Source: Liquidambar formosana | Taxonomy: Eukaryota > Streptophyta > Magnoliopsida > Saxifragales > Altingiaceae | NCBI GenBank assembly: GCA_039720395.1 | Contig: CM077833.1 | Coordinates: 21,277,771 to 21,341,770 of the forward strand | DNA length: 64,000 bases | Reading direction: 5' to 3' | Position numbers and translations under genes: made by a program | Shown here: positions 21,797 to 32,217 of the stretch, in pieces | Layout of the letters: each line of letters opens with the position of its first letter | Numbering within the stretch: the stretch's first letter is position 1 | The notes under the pieces: model-generated | What the model was told of the DNA's origin: nothing | Database searches by the model: none | The model's input: the letters and a program-made list of their open reading frames with translations, nothing else

Positions 21797-24700
21797 CTAC
21801 ACATAATATTTACGGAGTCTGTCCATATTCACTGGATTCACCAACTCGTTCCCGTCACCATCCATTAACTTGACCGCACCACCTGGGTAAATTGTCTTAA
21901 TGACGTAGGGCCCCACCCAATTGGGCTTGAATTTCCCTCGAGGATCGAACACAGGTGCTCTAAATTCCTTAAGAACCAAGTCCCCTTCCTTCAAGTTCCG
22001 CGGTCTGACCCTCTTATTGAAAGCCCGAGCTATTCGTCGTTGATAACCTTGCACATGGTACAATGCCTTGAGCCTTCTTTCCTCCAATAGCACCAGCTGT
22101 TCATACCGCTCTCTTGCCCATTCTACCTCCGGAATCTGACTTTCCAATGCGACCCTAAGAGACTGTACTTCCAGCTCTACGGGTAATACGGCTTCCATTC
22201 CGTATACCAGTGAATAGGGCGTAGCACCTGTGGAAGTTCTCACGGACGTCCGATATCCCCACAATGCATAAGGAAGCTTCTCCACCCAATCCTTGTAGGT
22301 TACTGCCGTTTTACTGAGGATGGTTTTGACGTTCTTGTTGGCAGCCTCTACAGCTCCATTAGTCTGGGGCCTGTAGGGTGAAGATTTGTGATGCTGGATA
22401 CCGAATTTTGTGAACAACCTCTTGACCTCATCTTCAAAGTGCGTTCCGTTATCTGAAATAATCTCATGGGGTACTCCGTACCGGCAGATTATGTTGGTTT
22501 CGACGAACTTGGCCACATGTTTCGATTTCAATTCTACATACGCTGCCGCTTCCACCCATTTGGTAAAATAATCGATTGCTACCAGGATATATTTATATCC
22601 ACCAGTTGCAGATGGCTTAATCTCTCCGATGATGTCTATTCCCCATACTAAAAATGGCCAGGGAGATGCCAGTTGATGCAACTCCACCGGCGGCATGTAG
22701 TTTGCACTGGCGTACACTTGGCATTGATGGCACTTTCTGACGTACTGCACGCAGTCAGTTTCCATAGTCGTCCAGTAATACCCCAACCTTAGCAGCTTCT
22801 TAACCAACATCCTCCCATTCATGTGTGACCCACACTCCCCTTCATGCACCTCCCTCATGAGTGTTTCTCCCATGCGGCGATCTACGCAAAAAAGGTGTAT
22901 CCCATCGTAGGATCTTTTGAATAATTTCCCTCCGCAGATGATAAACTGCGTGGCGAACAGCCTTAATGCCTTACGATCCTTCTTATTGGCATTTTCCGGG
23001 TATTCTCCTTTTTCCAAGAGGTTCCAAACGTCAAAGTACCAAGGGTGCCCATCATCTGGCTCTCCGTCAATTACCAAAATCCCTTCTTCATGTGCGGGTC
23101 TAAACTTCTGTTGGACGGTCAATGGCTCTATCTGGGTTCCAGCAGGCATTTGAATCATGGAAGCCAAGGTAGCCAAGGCGTCGGCGAATTGGTTGTGAGC
23201 TCGGGGTAAGGGTGTGAAGGTTATTTTCCGGAATTTCTGGGTCAGTTTCTCTAGGTAACCTTGGTAAGGCTTCAGGTGTTCTTCTCGGGTTCTCCATATC
23301 CTCTGTACTTGAGATATCACTAAGGCTGAATCCCTATATACCTCCACTTCTTCGACTCCTAGTGCCAACAAGGCTTCTAGTCCAGCGACACATGCCTCAT
23401 ATTCTGCCGTGTTATTGGAGTTCTGAAAGTTCAACTTTATCGATAGCGGCATGTGAGAACCATCAGGAGCTATTAGCAGAACCCCTACCCCATCTCCATA
23501 CTGGTTCGAAGCCCCATCGAAATACATTTTCCACGCCTCGTCACACTCGACAACTAGAAGGTTCTCGTCGGGAAATTCATCGTTAAGTCCATATCCCAGG
23601 ATTGGGTGTTCAGCGCAGTACTCGGCGACGGCCCCTCCTTTAATAGACTTTTGTGTCACATATACAAGTTCAAATTCTGCCAGTAGAATCAACCACCGAG
23701 ATAGACGACCATTCAAGGCCGGTTTCTCAAACAAGTATTTAAGCGGATCCATTCTTGCCACTATCCACACTTCGAAATTTAGCAGAATGTGCCTCAGCTT
23801 CTGCACAGCCCAAACCAAAGCGAAACAAGACTTCTCTATCGCATTGTACTTTGCTTCGTAACCTTGTAGCTTCTTGCTTAAGTAATAGATCGCATGTTCA
23901 ATACCACGATCATCCTCTTGCGCCAACATGCTTCCTAAAGCTTCCTCAAAGATGGACAGGTAGAGCAACAATGGTTTACCGGGGCGTGGAGGGACCAAAA
24001 CCGGAGGATTCAGGAGATATCTTTTGATGGCTTCAAAAGCTTGTTGACATTGTTCATTCCATTCCTTAGGTTCCCCTTTCATAAGCAGTTTGAAAATGGG
24101 CTCACAAATGGGGGTTAACTTGGCTATGAAACGGCTAATGTACTGTAATCGCCCCAGAAACCCCCTAATTTCCTTTTCTGTTTTCGGTGATGGCATTTCC
24201 AAAATCGCTTTGACCTTCGTTGGATCTACCTCGATGCCCCTGCTACTCACAATATATCCCAACAACTTCCCTGACGTGACCCCGAATGTGCACTTTTGTG
24301 GATTCAACCTCAGACTGTATTCCCGGATTCGTCCAAAGAACTTCCTAAGATTCTCTAAATGCCCTTCTCGAGTCTCTGCCTTAACAATCATATCATCGAC
24401 ATACACCTCTACCTCCTGATGCATCATATCGTGGAGTAGCGTAGTAGCCATCCTCTGGTATGTAGCTCCGGCGTTTTTAAGTCCAAATGGCATTACCGTG
24501 TAACAATACGTCCCCCACCCAGTTGTGAAGGTGGTCTTAGTCATATCTGCCGGCGCCATCCGTATCTGATTATATCCCGAGAACCCATCCATGAACGACA
24601 TTAGAGCGCTCCCTGCTGTGTTATCTACCAACACATCGATGTGAGGTAGGGGGAAGTCATCCTTAGGGCAAGCCTTGTTAAGATCCCTGTAGTCAATGCA

Positions 24701-25273
24701 CACCCGCACCTTTCCATCCTTCTTTGGTACCGGCACGATGTTGGCTATCCAATCTGCCTGATCTACCATTTTGATAAACCCCACTTTTAATAACTTAGTC
24801 ACCTCTTCCTTAACCTTCAACGACCATTCTGGTGCCATTCTTCTTAGTTTTTGTTTGACAGGCCTTGCTCCCTCCCTAATAGGAATGTGATGCTGTGCTA
24901 TAGCGGGGTCGATCCCAGGCATGTCCTCATACGACCAAGCAAACACATCAGAAAACTCCTGCAGCAAAGCTGTAAGATCTGTATGTTCTTGCATGGACAG
25001 AGTAGAGCCAATTTGGATTTCCTTGATTTTCTCATCAGTGCTTATATTAATAATGATAGTTTCTTCTTTAATGGGTTCAATTTTCACATCTTGATTTTCA
25101 TTAATTAGCTCATCTGGGTCTAAAAGATCGTGCATTTGTGCAATTTGATTGTTAGGGGACACAGCAGAGTAAGCAGAATCAAATTTCTTTGAATTATTGG
25201 AAATTACATCAGTGGACAACTCAAACCCATACCCCGACCCGGACTCAGACTTAGACCCAACCCTAGACTTCTC
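21797..25273 (-). CDS. Element 2 pol: reverse transcriptase, RNase H, second RNase H, integrase
   Basis: An open frame of 1140 codons from the first Met (25219); the frame continues upstream through a TAG at 25276-25274. Order: RT with DVFAWSYEDMPGIDP near residue 90, MPFGLKNAGATYQ and the catalytic YVDDMIVK near 275; RNase H around 400-510; an archaeal-type second RNase H (MYFDGASNQYGDG, NNTAEYEACVAGLEAL, HNQFADALATLASM) at about 560-690; integrase with the HHCC part near CHQCQVYASANYMP, core motifs SDNGTHFEDEVK and YRPQTNGAVEAANKN, and a C-terminal NWVGPYVI block. The two RNase H domains place it in the Tat lineage. All catalytic motifs look intact. Confidence 0.95.
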   Translation of the reverse strand, partial: EKSRVGSKSESGSGYGFELSTDVISNNSKKFDSAYSAVSPNNQIAQMHDLLDPDELINENQDVKIEPIKEETIIINISTDEKIKEIQIGSTLSMQEHTDLTALLQEFSDVFAWSYEDMPGIDPAIAQHHIPIREGARPVKQKLRRMAPEWSLKVKEEVTKLLKVGFIKMVDQADWIANIVPVPKKDGKVRVCIDYRDLNKACPKDDFPLPHIDVLVDNTAGSALMSFMDGFSGYNQIRMAPADMTKTTFTTGWGTYCYTVMPFGLKNAGATYQRMATTLLHDMMHQEVEVYVDDMIVKAETREGHLENLRKFFGRIREYSLRLNPQKCTFGVTSGKLLGYIVSSRGIEVDPTKVKAILEMPSPKTEKEIRGFLGRLQYISRFIAKLTPICEPIFKLLMKGEPKEWNEQCQQAFEAIKRYLLNPPVLVPPRPGKPLLLYLSIFEEALGSMLAQEDDRGIEHAIYYLSKKLQGYEAKYNAIEKSCFALVWAVQKLRHILLNFEVWIVARMDPLKYLFEKPALNGRLSRWLILLAEFELVYVTQKSIKGGAVAEYCAEHPILGYGLNDEFPDENLLVVECDEAWKMYFDGASNQYGDGVGVLLIAPDGSHMPLSIKLNFQNSNNTAEYEACVAGLEALLALGVEEVEVYRDSALVISQVQRIWRTREEHLKPYQGYLEKLTQKFRKITFTPLPRAHNQFADALATLASMIQMPAGTQIEPLTVQQKFRPAHEEGILVIDGEPDDGHPWYFDVWNLLEKGEYPENANKKDRKALRLFATQFIICGGKLFKRSYDGIHLFCVDRRMGETLMREVHEGECGSHMNGRMLVKKLLRLGYYWTTMETDCVQYVRKCHQCQVYASANYMPPVELHQLASPWPFLVWGIDIIGEIKPSATGGYKYILVAIDYFTKWVEAAAYVELKSKHVAKFVETNIICRYGVPHEIISDNGTHFEDEVKRLFTKFGIQHHKSSPYRPQTNGAVEAANKNVKTILSKTAVTYKDWVEKLPYALWGYRTSVRTSTGATPYSLVYGMEAVLPVELEVQSLRVALESQIPEVEWARERYEQLVLLEERRLKALYHVQGYQRRIARAFNKRVRPRNLKEGDLVLKEFRAPVFDPRGKFKPNWVGPYVIKTIYPGGAVKLMDGDGNELVNPVNMDRLRKYYV

Positions 25274-26992
25274 CTAAGTAGGCTTATTAATTGCCTTAAC
25301 ACCATACGTGACCCTAGCCGCACGTTCCCAGATCCATGTGCTAGTATCCCCATCAGCCACAACAATAAGCTTGGTAGGGACGGTTTCATCAGTCAAAGAG
25401 AACACTTCTTCGCCGCCCTTGGGTGACAACAAGACCTTCCAGCTTGTCTGATCCATATTTTCCGCCCAGTCTCGCTCTTCACTTCCTTCTTCTGGGGTCC
25501 CCCTGTCTGTATCTTCCAGATTCAATTTCTCGCTAAAGAATACCTCCAACCCAGGCTTCCTTTCTCCGCTCCCTCGGTCTATCCATGGCTCAGGAAATCC
25601 ACAATAGGGGAAATCTTCTCCTTTCTTCACAAAATTACCATTGAGAGTTTTTCCATTCTTGGGGGCGTATTTGTCATCCTCTTCAGTGTATCCTAGCCCT
25701 CGCCGGTTGGTTTGCATGTGGAAATCCGGGAACTCAGCTATCCCTTCTCCCCTTCGGCCTAGCCCCATCCCGGGCATATATCCCAGCCTCCTCATCATAT
25801 GCGTCACGATATGGCTGACCCCCTCCCCAAAGTCGGGAGACACCTTCTCTCTTCCAGTTTCCTTCCTTTCAATCACCTGTACCAGCTCAAAACCTCTCCA
25901 TTCCAACTCTCCGCTTCCTTCCTTCACTCCTGATATTTGCCCAGTTATTTCTCCGTCTCCATGGATCACTAGAACTCCTTCATCCCAAGGCAATTTTATT
26001 TTCTGGTGCACAGTTGAGGGAACAGCTTGCAAAGGGTGTAGCCAAGTTCTTCCCAACAGCAGGTTGTAGTTGGCGGGAATGTCCATGACGCAGAATTCCA
26101 CTATTGACTCAACGGGCCCTATTTTACAAGCGGCCTTGAAAGTTCCCATCACACTCCGACAGCTGTTGTCATAACCCCTCACTGTCACAACAGAAGGTGT
26201 CAACTCCTCCTTGCCAATCCCTAGCTTAGTCGCGGTGCGCATCGGGCAAACATTCAATGCGGACCCATTATCGACCAGAACTACAGGTATTTTCAAATCC
26301 CTACATTCCACCGTGACATAGAGTGGCTTGGCATGCCCTGCCCCTTCAAGTGGCAAATCTTCATGGGAAAAGGTCATCACAGCCTTGCTCACCGAGCTGA
26401 CCCCCATAAGTGATAGAACCTACTCCGGTGTGGTTTCCATTGGTACTTCTTTCCTTGCCAACGCATCCAGTAAAGCCTGGCGATGTTTCTTTGAGGCAAT
26501 CAGCAAGCCCCAAATGCTTATACTTGCTTGTGTTTTCTTTAACTGCTTCAGTATCCTGTCCTCCTCCTCCTCGTTTTGCTGCTCAATCCTTTCTCTTACT
26601 TCTTGGTTCAATTCTCTTCCGGGATGATCCCCTTCCAGATAATTAGGCTTGTAATGCCTCCCCGAGCGGGTTAGATGCATGGAATCCTTCTTCATTTCTG
26701 CCCAAATATCTTCCTCTCCACTATCATAATCTTCCCACGGAGCCTTCTTCATGCTGATCATGAAAATGAATTGTGACGGATCCTCCATTGCCTTCGTATC
26801 ACTAACCATATTCATGTAGGCAGGAGGCGGTGTATTTCGATAATTGGGAAGAGGGTTGTTCTGAATATTGGGCTTGTCGCCGCCTGGAGGAGGTAGCTTA
26901 CCTGAATCAATCAGGTCTTGGATTTCATTCTTTAGGCGCATGCAATTGTCCGTCTTATGCCCGATCCGCTGGTGGAAGTCGCAAAACTCATT
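25274..26992 (-). pseudogene. Element 2 gag end, protease and G-patch region
   Basis: Same frame as gag and pol, between TAG codons at 26995-26993, 26422-26420 and 25276-25274. The first part has the Tat-type zinc motif (CDFHQRIGHKTDNCMRL). After the second TAG comes the aspartic protease (VVLVDNGSALNVCP), then LLLGRTWLHPL, then a G-patch-like segment (RRLGYMPGMGLGRRGEGI). A long acidic linker leads into RT. Apart from the three TAG codons nothing is broken. Confidence 0.85.
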
Positions 26993-28255
26993 CTACCTCC
27001 AATACGAGGGAATCGGGTTCGGCAGTGCTCTTGGTTCCAAAGGCTTCAGATAGTCCCTTTTGCTCAAGTTGGCCAAGGCTTTGGACAACGGGACTCCTAA
27101 GTCATGGTACACCCTTGGCGCTTTTGGTGCTGCTGGTGCCTGCTGGATGGCTCCCACTGTGGCTTGCGGCTGGGTTCCTCCACTAACTCTAGCACTTCCA
27201 CTTCCACCACCACTACCGGAACCGTATACTTTCTTCTGCCTATCCATCTGACCACGGTGAATAGCATCCTCGATACGAGTTCCACACTGGTATAATTGTT
27301 CAAAATTCATGACAGAGGAAGTCAACATGCGATCAAAGTACACGGGTGTCAGGTTCCTCAAAATGATGTTTATCTGATCAATTTCTGTTGGCCTATTTAC
27401 CATCTTGACAGCTTTAGCCCTCCAGCGAGTCAGAAATTCTGAGAACGTTTCATCCGTCTTTTGCCTAGTCATTTCCAAGTCCCGCAGAGTGACATCTAAC
27501 ATAGTGTTGTACGCATACTTGTTTGTAAATTCTAAAGCCAGTAGTTCCCAAGAGTCCGTGACTTTCGGATCAAGCGCATAGTACCACTTCGAGGCATCTG
27601 CCGAGAGAGATAAAGGGAAGGCGTGCAACACTTGATCGGCGGTCAACCCTCTCATTCGGGCAATGCTCAAGTACTGGCGCAAATGCTGTTTGGGGTCACC
27701 GGTGCCATCGAACTTTTCATAATCGGCTATTTTGAATTTCGGAGGGAGTTGCACCTTGGAGTCGGCCGTAATCCCTGCCATAGAATACATGTAATCATCC
27801 ATGCCTTGTGATTTCTGCCATGCTGTTTGCATTCGGTCCATCCGAGCTTTCATCTCAGCGTTCTCTGCCGCCAACTTTTCTACTTTGGTGTCTTTTTCCT
27901 TGGTTTCTTTCCTTTTCAAGTAGTCCTCATAGTCATCATCTTCCCACTTCGGGTGCTCCTCCTCATTAACCTTGGGCTCTCCTTTCTCCTCAGTTTCGGG
28001 TGGTTCTTCTATTCTTCCTTTCCCTTTCTCGAGCTTAGTAACCCGGTCCCGCATTTCATTCATGAAGCCCTTCATCTCGGTTCTATCGCTCCTCATCTGT
28101 TCAAGGATATCAGCCAGAGTCACTTGTTCTGCCATTCTTCCCGCCGGGGTTCTTCTTAATCTGTTAGTGGTCGGAGATCGGGCCCAAACACTACTCGGTG
28201 CTTCTCTCCCTGGTGAATCAATCTTGCTGAAACAGGAGTTGAGCGTAATGAGCAC
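26993..28255 (-). CDS. Element 2 gag
   Basis: An open frame of 420 codons. The likely start is the Met at 28135 (MAEQVTLADILEQM) rather than the first one. It has a charged coiled part (about residues 60-140), then the retrotransposon gag core with FDGTGDPKQHLRQYL, HAFPLSLSADASKWYYAL and TDETFSEFLTRWRAKA. It ends with a proline-rich part before the first TAG. It would form the capsid of the virus-like particle. The zinc motif is just past the TAG. Confidence 0.9.
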   Translation of the reverse strand: MLITLNSCFSKIDSPGREAPSSVWARSPTTNRLRRTPAGRMAEQVTLADILEQMRSDRTEMKGFMNEMRDRVTKLEKGKGRIEEPPETEEKGEPKVNEEEHPKWEDDDYEDYLKRKETKEKDTKVEKLAAENAEMKARMDRMQTAWQKSQGMDDYMYSMAGITADSKVQLPPKFKIADYEKFDGTGDPKQHLRQYLSIARMRGLTADQVLHAFPLSLSADASKWYYALDPKVTDSWELLALEFTNKYAYNTMLDVTLRDLEMTRQKTDETFSEFLTRWRAKAVKMVNRPTEIDQINIILRNLTPVYFDRMLTSSVMNFEQLYQCGTRIEDAIHRGQMDRQKKVYGSGSGGGSGSARVSGGTQPQATVGAIQQAPAAPKAPRVYHDLGVPLSKALANLSKRDYLKPLEPRALPNPIPSYWR

Positions 28256-29223
28256 ATGTCCATTAAACTTTCTCCCCTAGCCCAATCCGAATACCTTCAA
28301 ACCCCTTATCTAATCCCATTGCTAGAGCCTTGTCATGTTCACTAGATCTTCCAAGGGTCTATGATGGGCAGATATTAATTTACGAAGTCGAACATCATTC
28401 TACCTTTGGCCCGTTACAAGTTCACACATATCTCACATACTCACTTTGGATCCAAGCCCATTTCATTGTTTTCACTTAGATAGGCTTAGTCCAATTACAA
28501 GATCACACTTTATTTTACCTCTCACTCATCAAGCCTTAGGTAGAATGATATTGGACTTCGATGTTCAATTTTAGATGGGTTGTGTTCATTCATCATAGTG
28601 GTCTATTCCTACCTCTCAGCAGGTCTACGTGGTCCATCAGCTTTCTTTGTTTGAGCCCGTCATGCTCACACCTTGCACCTCATTTGGATTCTAGGCCCAT
28701 TTTGTTCATTATTTTGGTTATCATCATTTTCTTTTCTTTTTCTTTTTTTCAATGGGCCTAGGTCCACTACAATAGCACTCAATCTTCCCTCAATTCGGGC
28801 TCAAACTAGAAAGCTTATGTACAACGTGGGCCTCGTCCCGTACCCGCGCTATACAAATGAGTATGGATGCAACATGACATGTGATACGGCATACATTCAA
28901 GCAAGGCTATGCAAAGGTCTCGGGGGACACTAGTGTGGTTGGTCAATGGGGAGTACTTCTTCTTCAAGGGTTACCCAGGCTAGGGTGCTCAAAGAGCGAC
29001 CCGTTAGCGTACTCACTAGCTTATTACAGGCTAGTGCACAGGCCGTGGGTTGATGGTGCTGAATCGAGTTGCCCATAGGAACTAAATGGAACCCGGGTCT
29101 CTAATCAGACTGCCATCGAGGGATAACAAATGCCAAATATCGTGCGCGTGTGTGCAATTTCAGTCTTATTCAATTAAATTTCCTAATTAATTAAAGCCAA
29201 TAAATGTTTCGGAATCAAGCTCT
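28256..29223 (-). other. Element 2 leader (5' UTR)
   Basis: About 970 bp between the primer-binding site and gag, without a conserved frame. Long leaders are common in Tat elements. Confidence 0.7.
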
Positions 29224-29244
29224 CTATCCCCAACGGAGTCGCCA
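29224..29244 (-). other. Element 2 primer-binding site
   Basis: On the minus strand TGGCGACTCCGTTGGGGA begins two bases after the 5' LTR end. This fixes the orientation of Element 2. The tRNA is not identified here. Confidence 0.75.
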
Positions 29245-29245
29245 T

Positions 29246-30624
29246 TGTGAGCGCCGTGTCCTTTCACCACGTCGGCTCGGGAGTATGCCACTAACCGCGG
29301 ACGATTAGGGCGGAGAGGGAGTCGCCACCCGATTTTGGCCTCGGGAACCGATAGACCCCTAGCAAGGGCCCAACTCGTCATCACCCAAAGAATCAAGGTT
29401 CGGAGCTAAGGTACGTGGATGGGAAGGTGTTAGGCACCCGTCTGTGCCCGACTAAAATCCGGCCTCACATACACTTATTGGCTTTAATTAAAAAGGAACT
29501 TAATTGAATTCAACCGTCAATCAAACGCTTATGCAATCGAATTCAGATAATGGCATGCACAGATGAGAAAAAGGGAAAGAAGACCAGATATATAAACAGA
29601 TATATATGATACAGAATATTCACAAGGTTGCAAGGGGTACCTATACTGCCTGCAAAAGAAAAGAAGGGATTAAAGTGTAAAAACATGGCTCATGCACGTA
29701 CGTGCATATGAGATGCACGTACGTGCATACCATATGTACGTACGTACATGCTTATCAAATTCCATCCGATGCCTACCATGCTGTGCCCGAACAGATCTTT
29801 GACTCGAATGTATGCAGAAAAATGGCTATAATGCGATTTAGAGATAACAAAATGACCTAGACCTAGATGGCGAAATGACAGCAAATGCTAATAAAGATGC
29901 AACAGATATTTGTGGGCCTAAACCATGCGGATTAAATGCTAAGAATTAACAGAGAGATATATCATGCGCGGAAAAAATGCTGGAGTTAACGGATAAATCT
30001 TATGTGGCCCTACGCATTTGAAATGGATGAGAAACTCATTTCAAACCTTAAATGCACAGATAAATCGGTGCCGGATTAGATCTGAACGTGTCCTAATTAT
30101 GAGTATTAAATGACAGGATATACATATCAAATGCAATGTTATAAATAATCATGCTAAAACGAAATTAAGGATTGAGAATGGTTACCCTCAGGTTCGGGCA
30201 GCAGCGATCCCTTCACAAGCGTGCTTTCTGGACCTCTCGTGGACACAGCCGTCAGTCTCAGGGTTTCTAGAGTGGTGGTTTTGGTAGCCAAAATTCGGAT
30301 CCCTTCTCTTGAATGAAAGCCGGGTATTTATAGGCGGGGATTAGGGTTTAATTCGGGGGTCTCTAGGGTTTCCCAGCCGCCACTGAGCAGTTGTCAGCGT
30401 GGGGGCTGTATAAGGTAAGAGGCAATTTCGGGGGGAAAGAGATGGAATTCAAAAAGAGAGGGCATGATCGTACGTGCATGGGGTATCGAACCAAGGCCAA
30501 AGGCCTGCTGTGTCTCCGCGAGTCCTTCGGGCGTGCTTGCAATGGTCCGTTGGCTACTGCCCTTCATCATCGGGTCTCAGAAAGTGGTTTGGGGTGTCAA
30601 GTGGTACAAAATGGGGTGTTAACA
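29246..30624 (-). mobile_element. Element 2, 5' LTR (1379 bp)
   Basis: It matches 14251-15670. The minus-strand TATAAATA is at 30332-30325. The downstream palindrome group is kept (starts 29693, 29714, 29735). The upstream group has one unit (30465-30478) against three in the 3' LTR. About 1% divergence, all transitions, means a recent insertion; with a commonly used plant rate this would be a few hundred thousand years. Confidence 0.95.
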
Positions 30625-31816
30625 ATGATTCATTATCCACAAAGTCAGAGAAGCGGCGGGGAGAGATTTTCCTCCATCTCCAAGCCCTAGGCATTTCTTA
30701 AGGAACTGTAACAACGACTTCCCTTCCGCCCACTATCTTTATCTCTTCTCTTACAGCTTCAAATGTAATGGGAATAGGACCGAGACCCCTGAATCGCTCA
30801 TACATAAACATTTAGAGGAAGGAAGCCGAAGCAAAGGTATTGACATTATATCGCCCCATCGACCTTCCCCAATTAGCTTTTAGGAGGTTGAGCCGTCGAT
30901 AAAGCGACCCAAAGAAAATTGGAGCTAAGGCGAACTGCTGCCCCTTGGCAATCCGGATGGCAATAGGAAAGACTGCTGCATTCACGCCATCCTCAGGAGC
31001 GCCCTCAAATACATATCGACTGAGAAAATAACTTAGGAAGGCTTCTATGCTATGTTTGTGGCCAAAGTTCGACCCATTGACAGCAACTCCACCTTCAGGT
31101 TTCTTTGGGTAGTCCTTCCACCACAACTTAATCCAACTTGCGAAATTTGCCTTACTGGCTAGGTCACCCCCCTTTTTGCCATGACCAAACTTTAACTTGG
31201 CTGAGGTCACCAAGGCGCCCTTTAGAAAATCTTCAATCTCCTTTTCTTGTTTATCAAGGGTAATCTGGAATAAGTCGGCTTCACCAAATGGTTCTAGCCA
31301 TGTTAAAACCACCGCATCTTCTAAAGTCGGGGTAAACTCCCCCTAGGCCACAACAAATGTATGGGTCGTTACGCACCACCGAGAAATCAATGTCGCCAGG
31401 CCTCTTTTATCTCAAGCTAGGGTGTTGTTGCCATTCACACGGATCGTGTTGGCTACGCCGGCATCAGCGAGCCTTTTCTTAACATTTGGGACATAGAGTA
31501 GATGAATCACCCAATCTTGCCATCCCGTTCCTACTTGCGAATGGGAAGCATACAGAATGTCAGACTCTGGGCAATCTCCTCGCTCAAGGCGAAAGCGGAG
31601 AGTCACCTCGCCAAAAACAGGGACCCTATCGTCAACACTGACTTCGTCCTGCAGTAACAAAAGTTCATGACCTACGGAAGCAACAAGGGTCGACTCACCC
31701 TTGTCTGTCATCCTCCAAAAAACGTCATCCAGTAAAGGCGTCTTCTTCCATTCCTTTTCAGGTAGAGGTTTGGGGACTGACCCATCCTTATAGCTCAGTA
31801 GAGAAGGCATGTTCAC
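30625..31816 (-). pseudogene. Element 1 antisense PMD gene, 5' part
   Basis: It starts at the Met at 31816 (MNMPSLLSYKDGSVPKP). In frame: RWCVTTHTFVVA, TAG, GEFTPTLEDAVVLTWLEPFG, which is the PMD signature with a Trp codon turned into a stop. Then come FLSYFLSRYVFEG, FPIAIRIAKGQQFALAPIF and PRAWRWRKISP. Stops at about 31412 (TGA, in a CGA-like context), 31345 (TAG), 30812 (TAA) and 30702 (TAA). Element 2 interrupts it at 30625; it continues at 14250-12265. The protein is only distantly like the PMD protein of Element 2. Confidence 0.75.
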
Positions 31817-31900
31817 CAGGTGTTTGAGAAACTGAGAGAGTTTTGGAGGAGTTGCAAAGGAGAGGAGAACAATGAGGTCCTTTCCTAGGGCTAAGGATCC

Positions 31901-31908
31901 TATTTATA
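31901..31908 (-). promoter_or_regulatory. TATA box of the Element 1 antisense gene
   Basis: TATAAATA on the minus strand, 85 bp upstream of the Met at 31816. The antisense gene thus seems to have had its own promoter next to the 3' LTR. Confidence 0.6.
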
Positions 31909-32200
31909 CTAGAAGGGGGTCATCATTGCCTTGAAGGTGAAGAGACGCCTCCTGGCATTATATCGATTCAGCATCACATCGCATTAAATGCGACGTTTCG
32001 CCTCAATACACCAACAGCTGACATGTCAACACATTGGTTACTTAAACCATCACATCGCTCAAGAACATTAAATGCTAATGCCTGGCACCGAATCGACGTG
32101 ATGGTACAATTTCTGTAAGGGAAATCGTACTTAGTCTAATATTGTTATCCCTACCTAGCACGTGCATACTCACACGCGACCCGCATATACAATTCACGTG

Positions 32201-32217
32201 GGAGTATGGGGGCAAAA
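32201..32217 (+). other. Element 1 polypurine tract
   Basis: GGAGTATGGGGGCAAAA directly before the 3' LTR. Confidence 0.7.
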
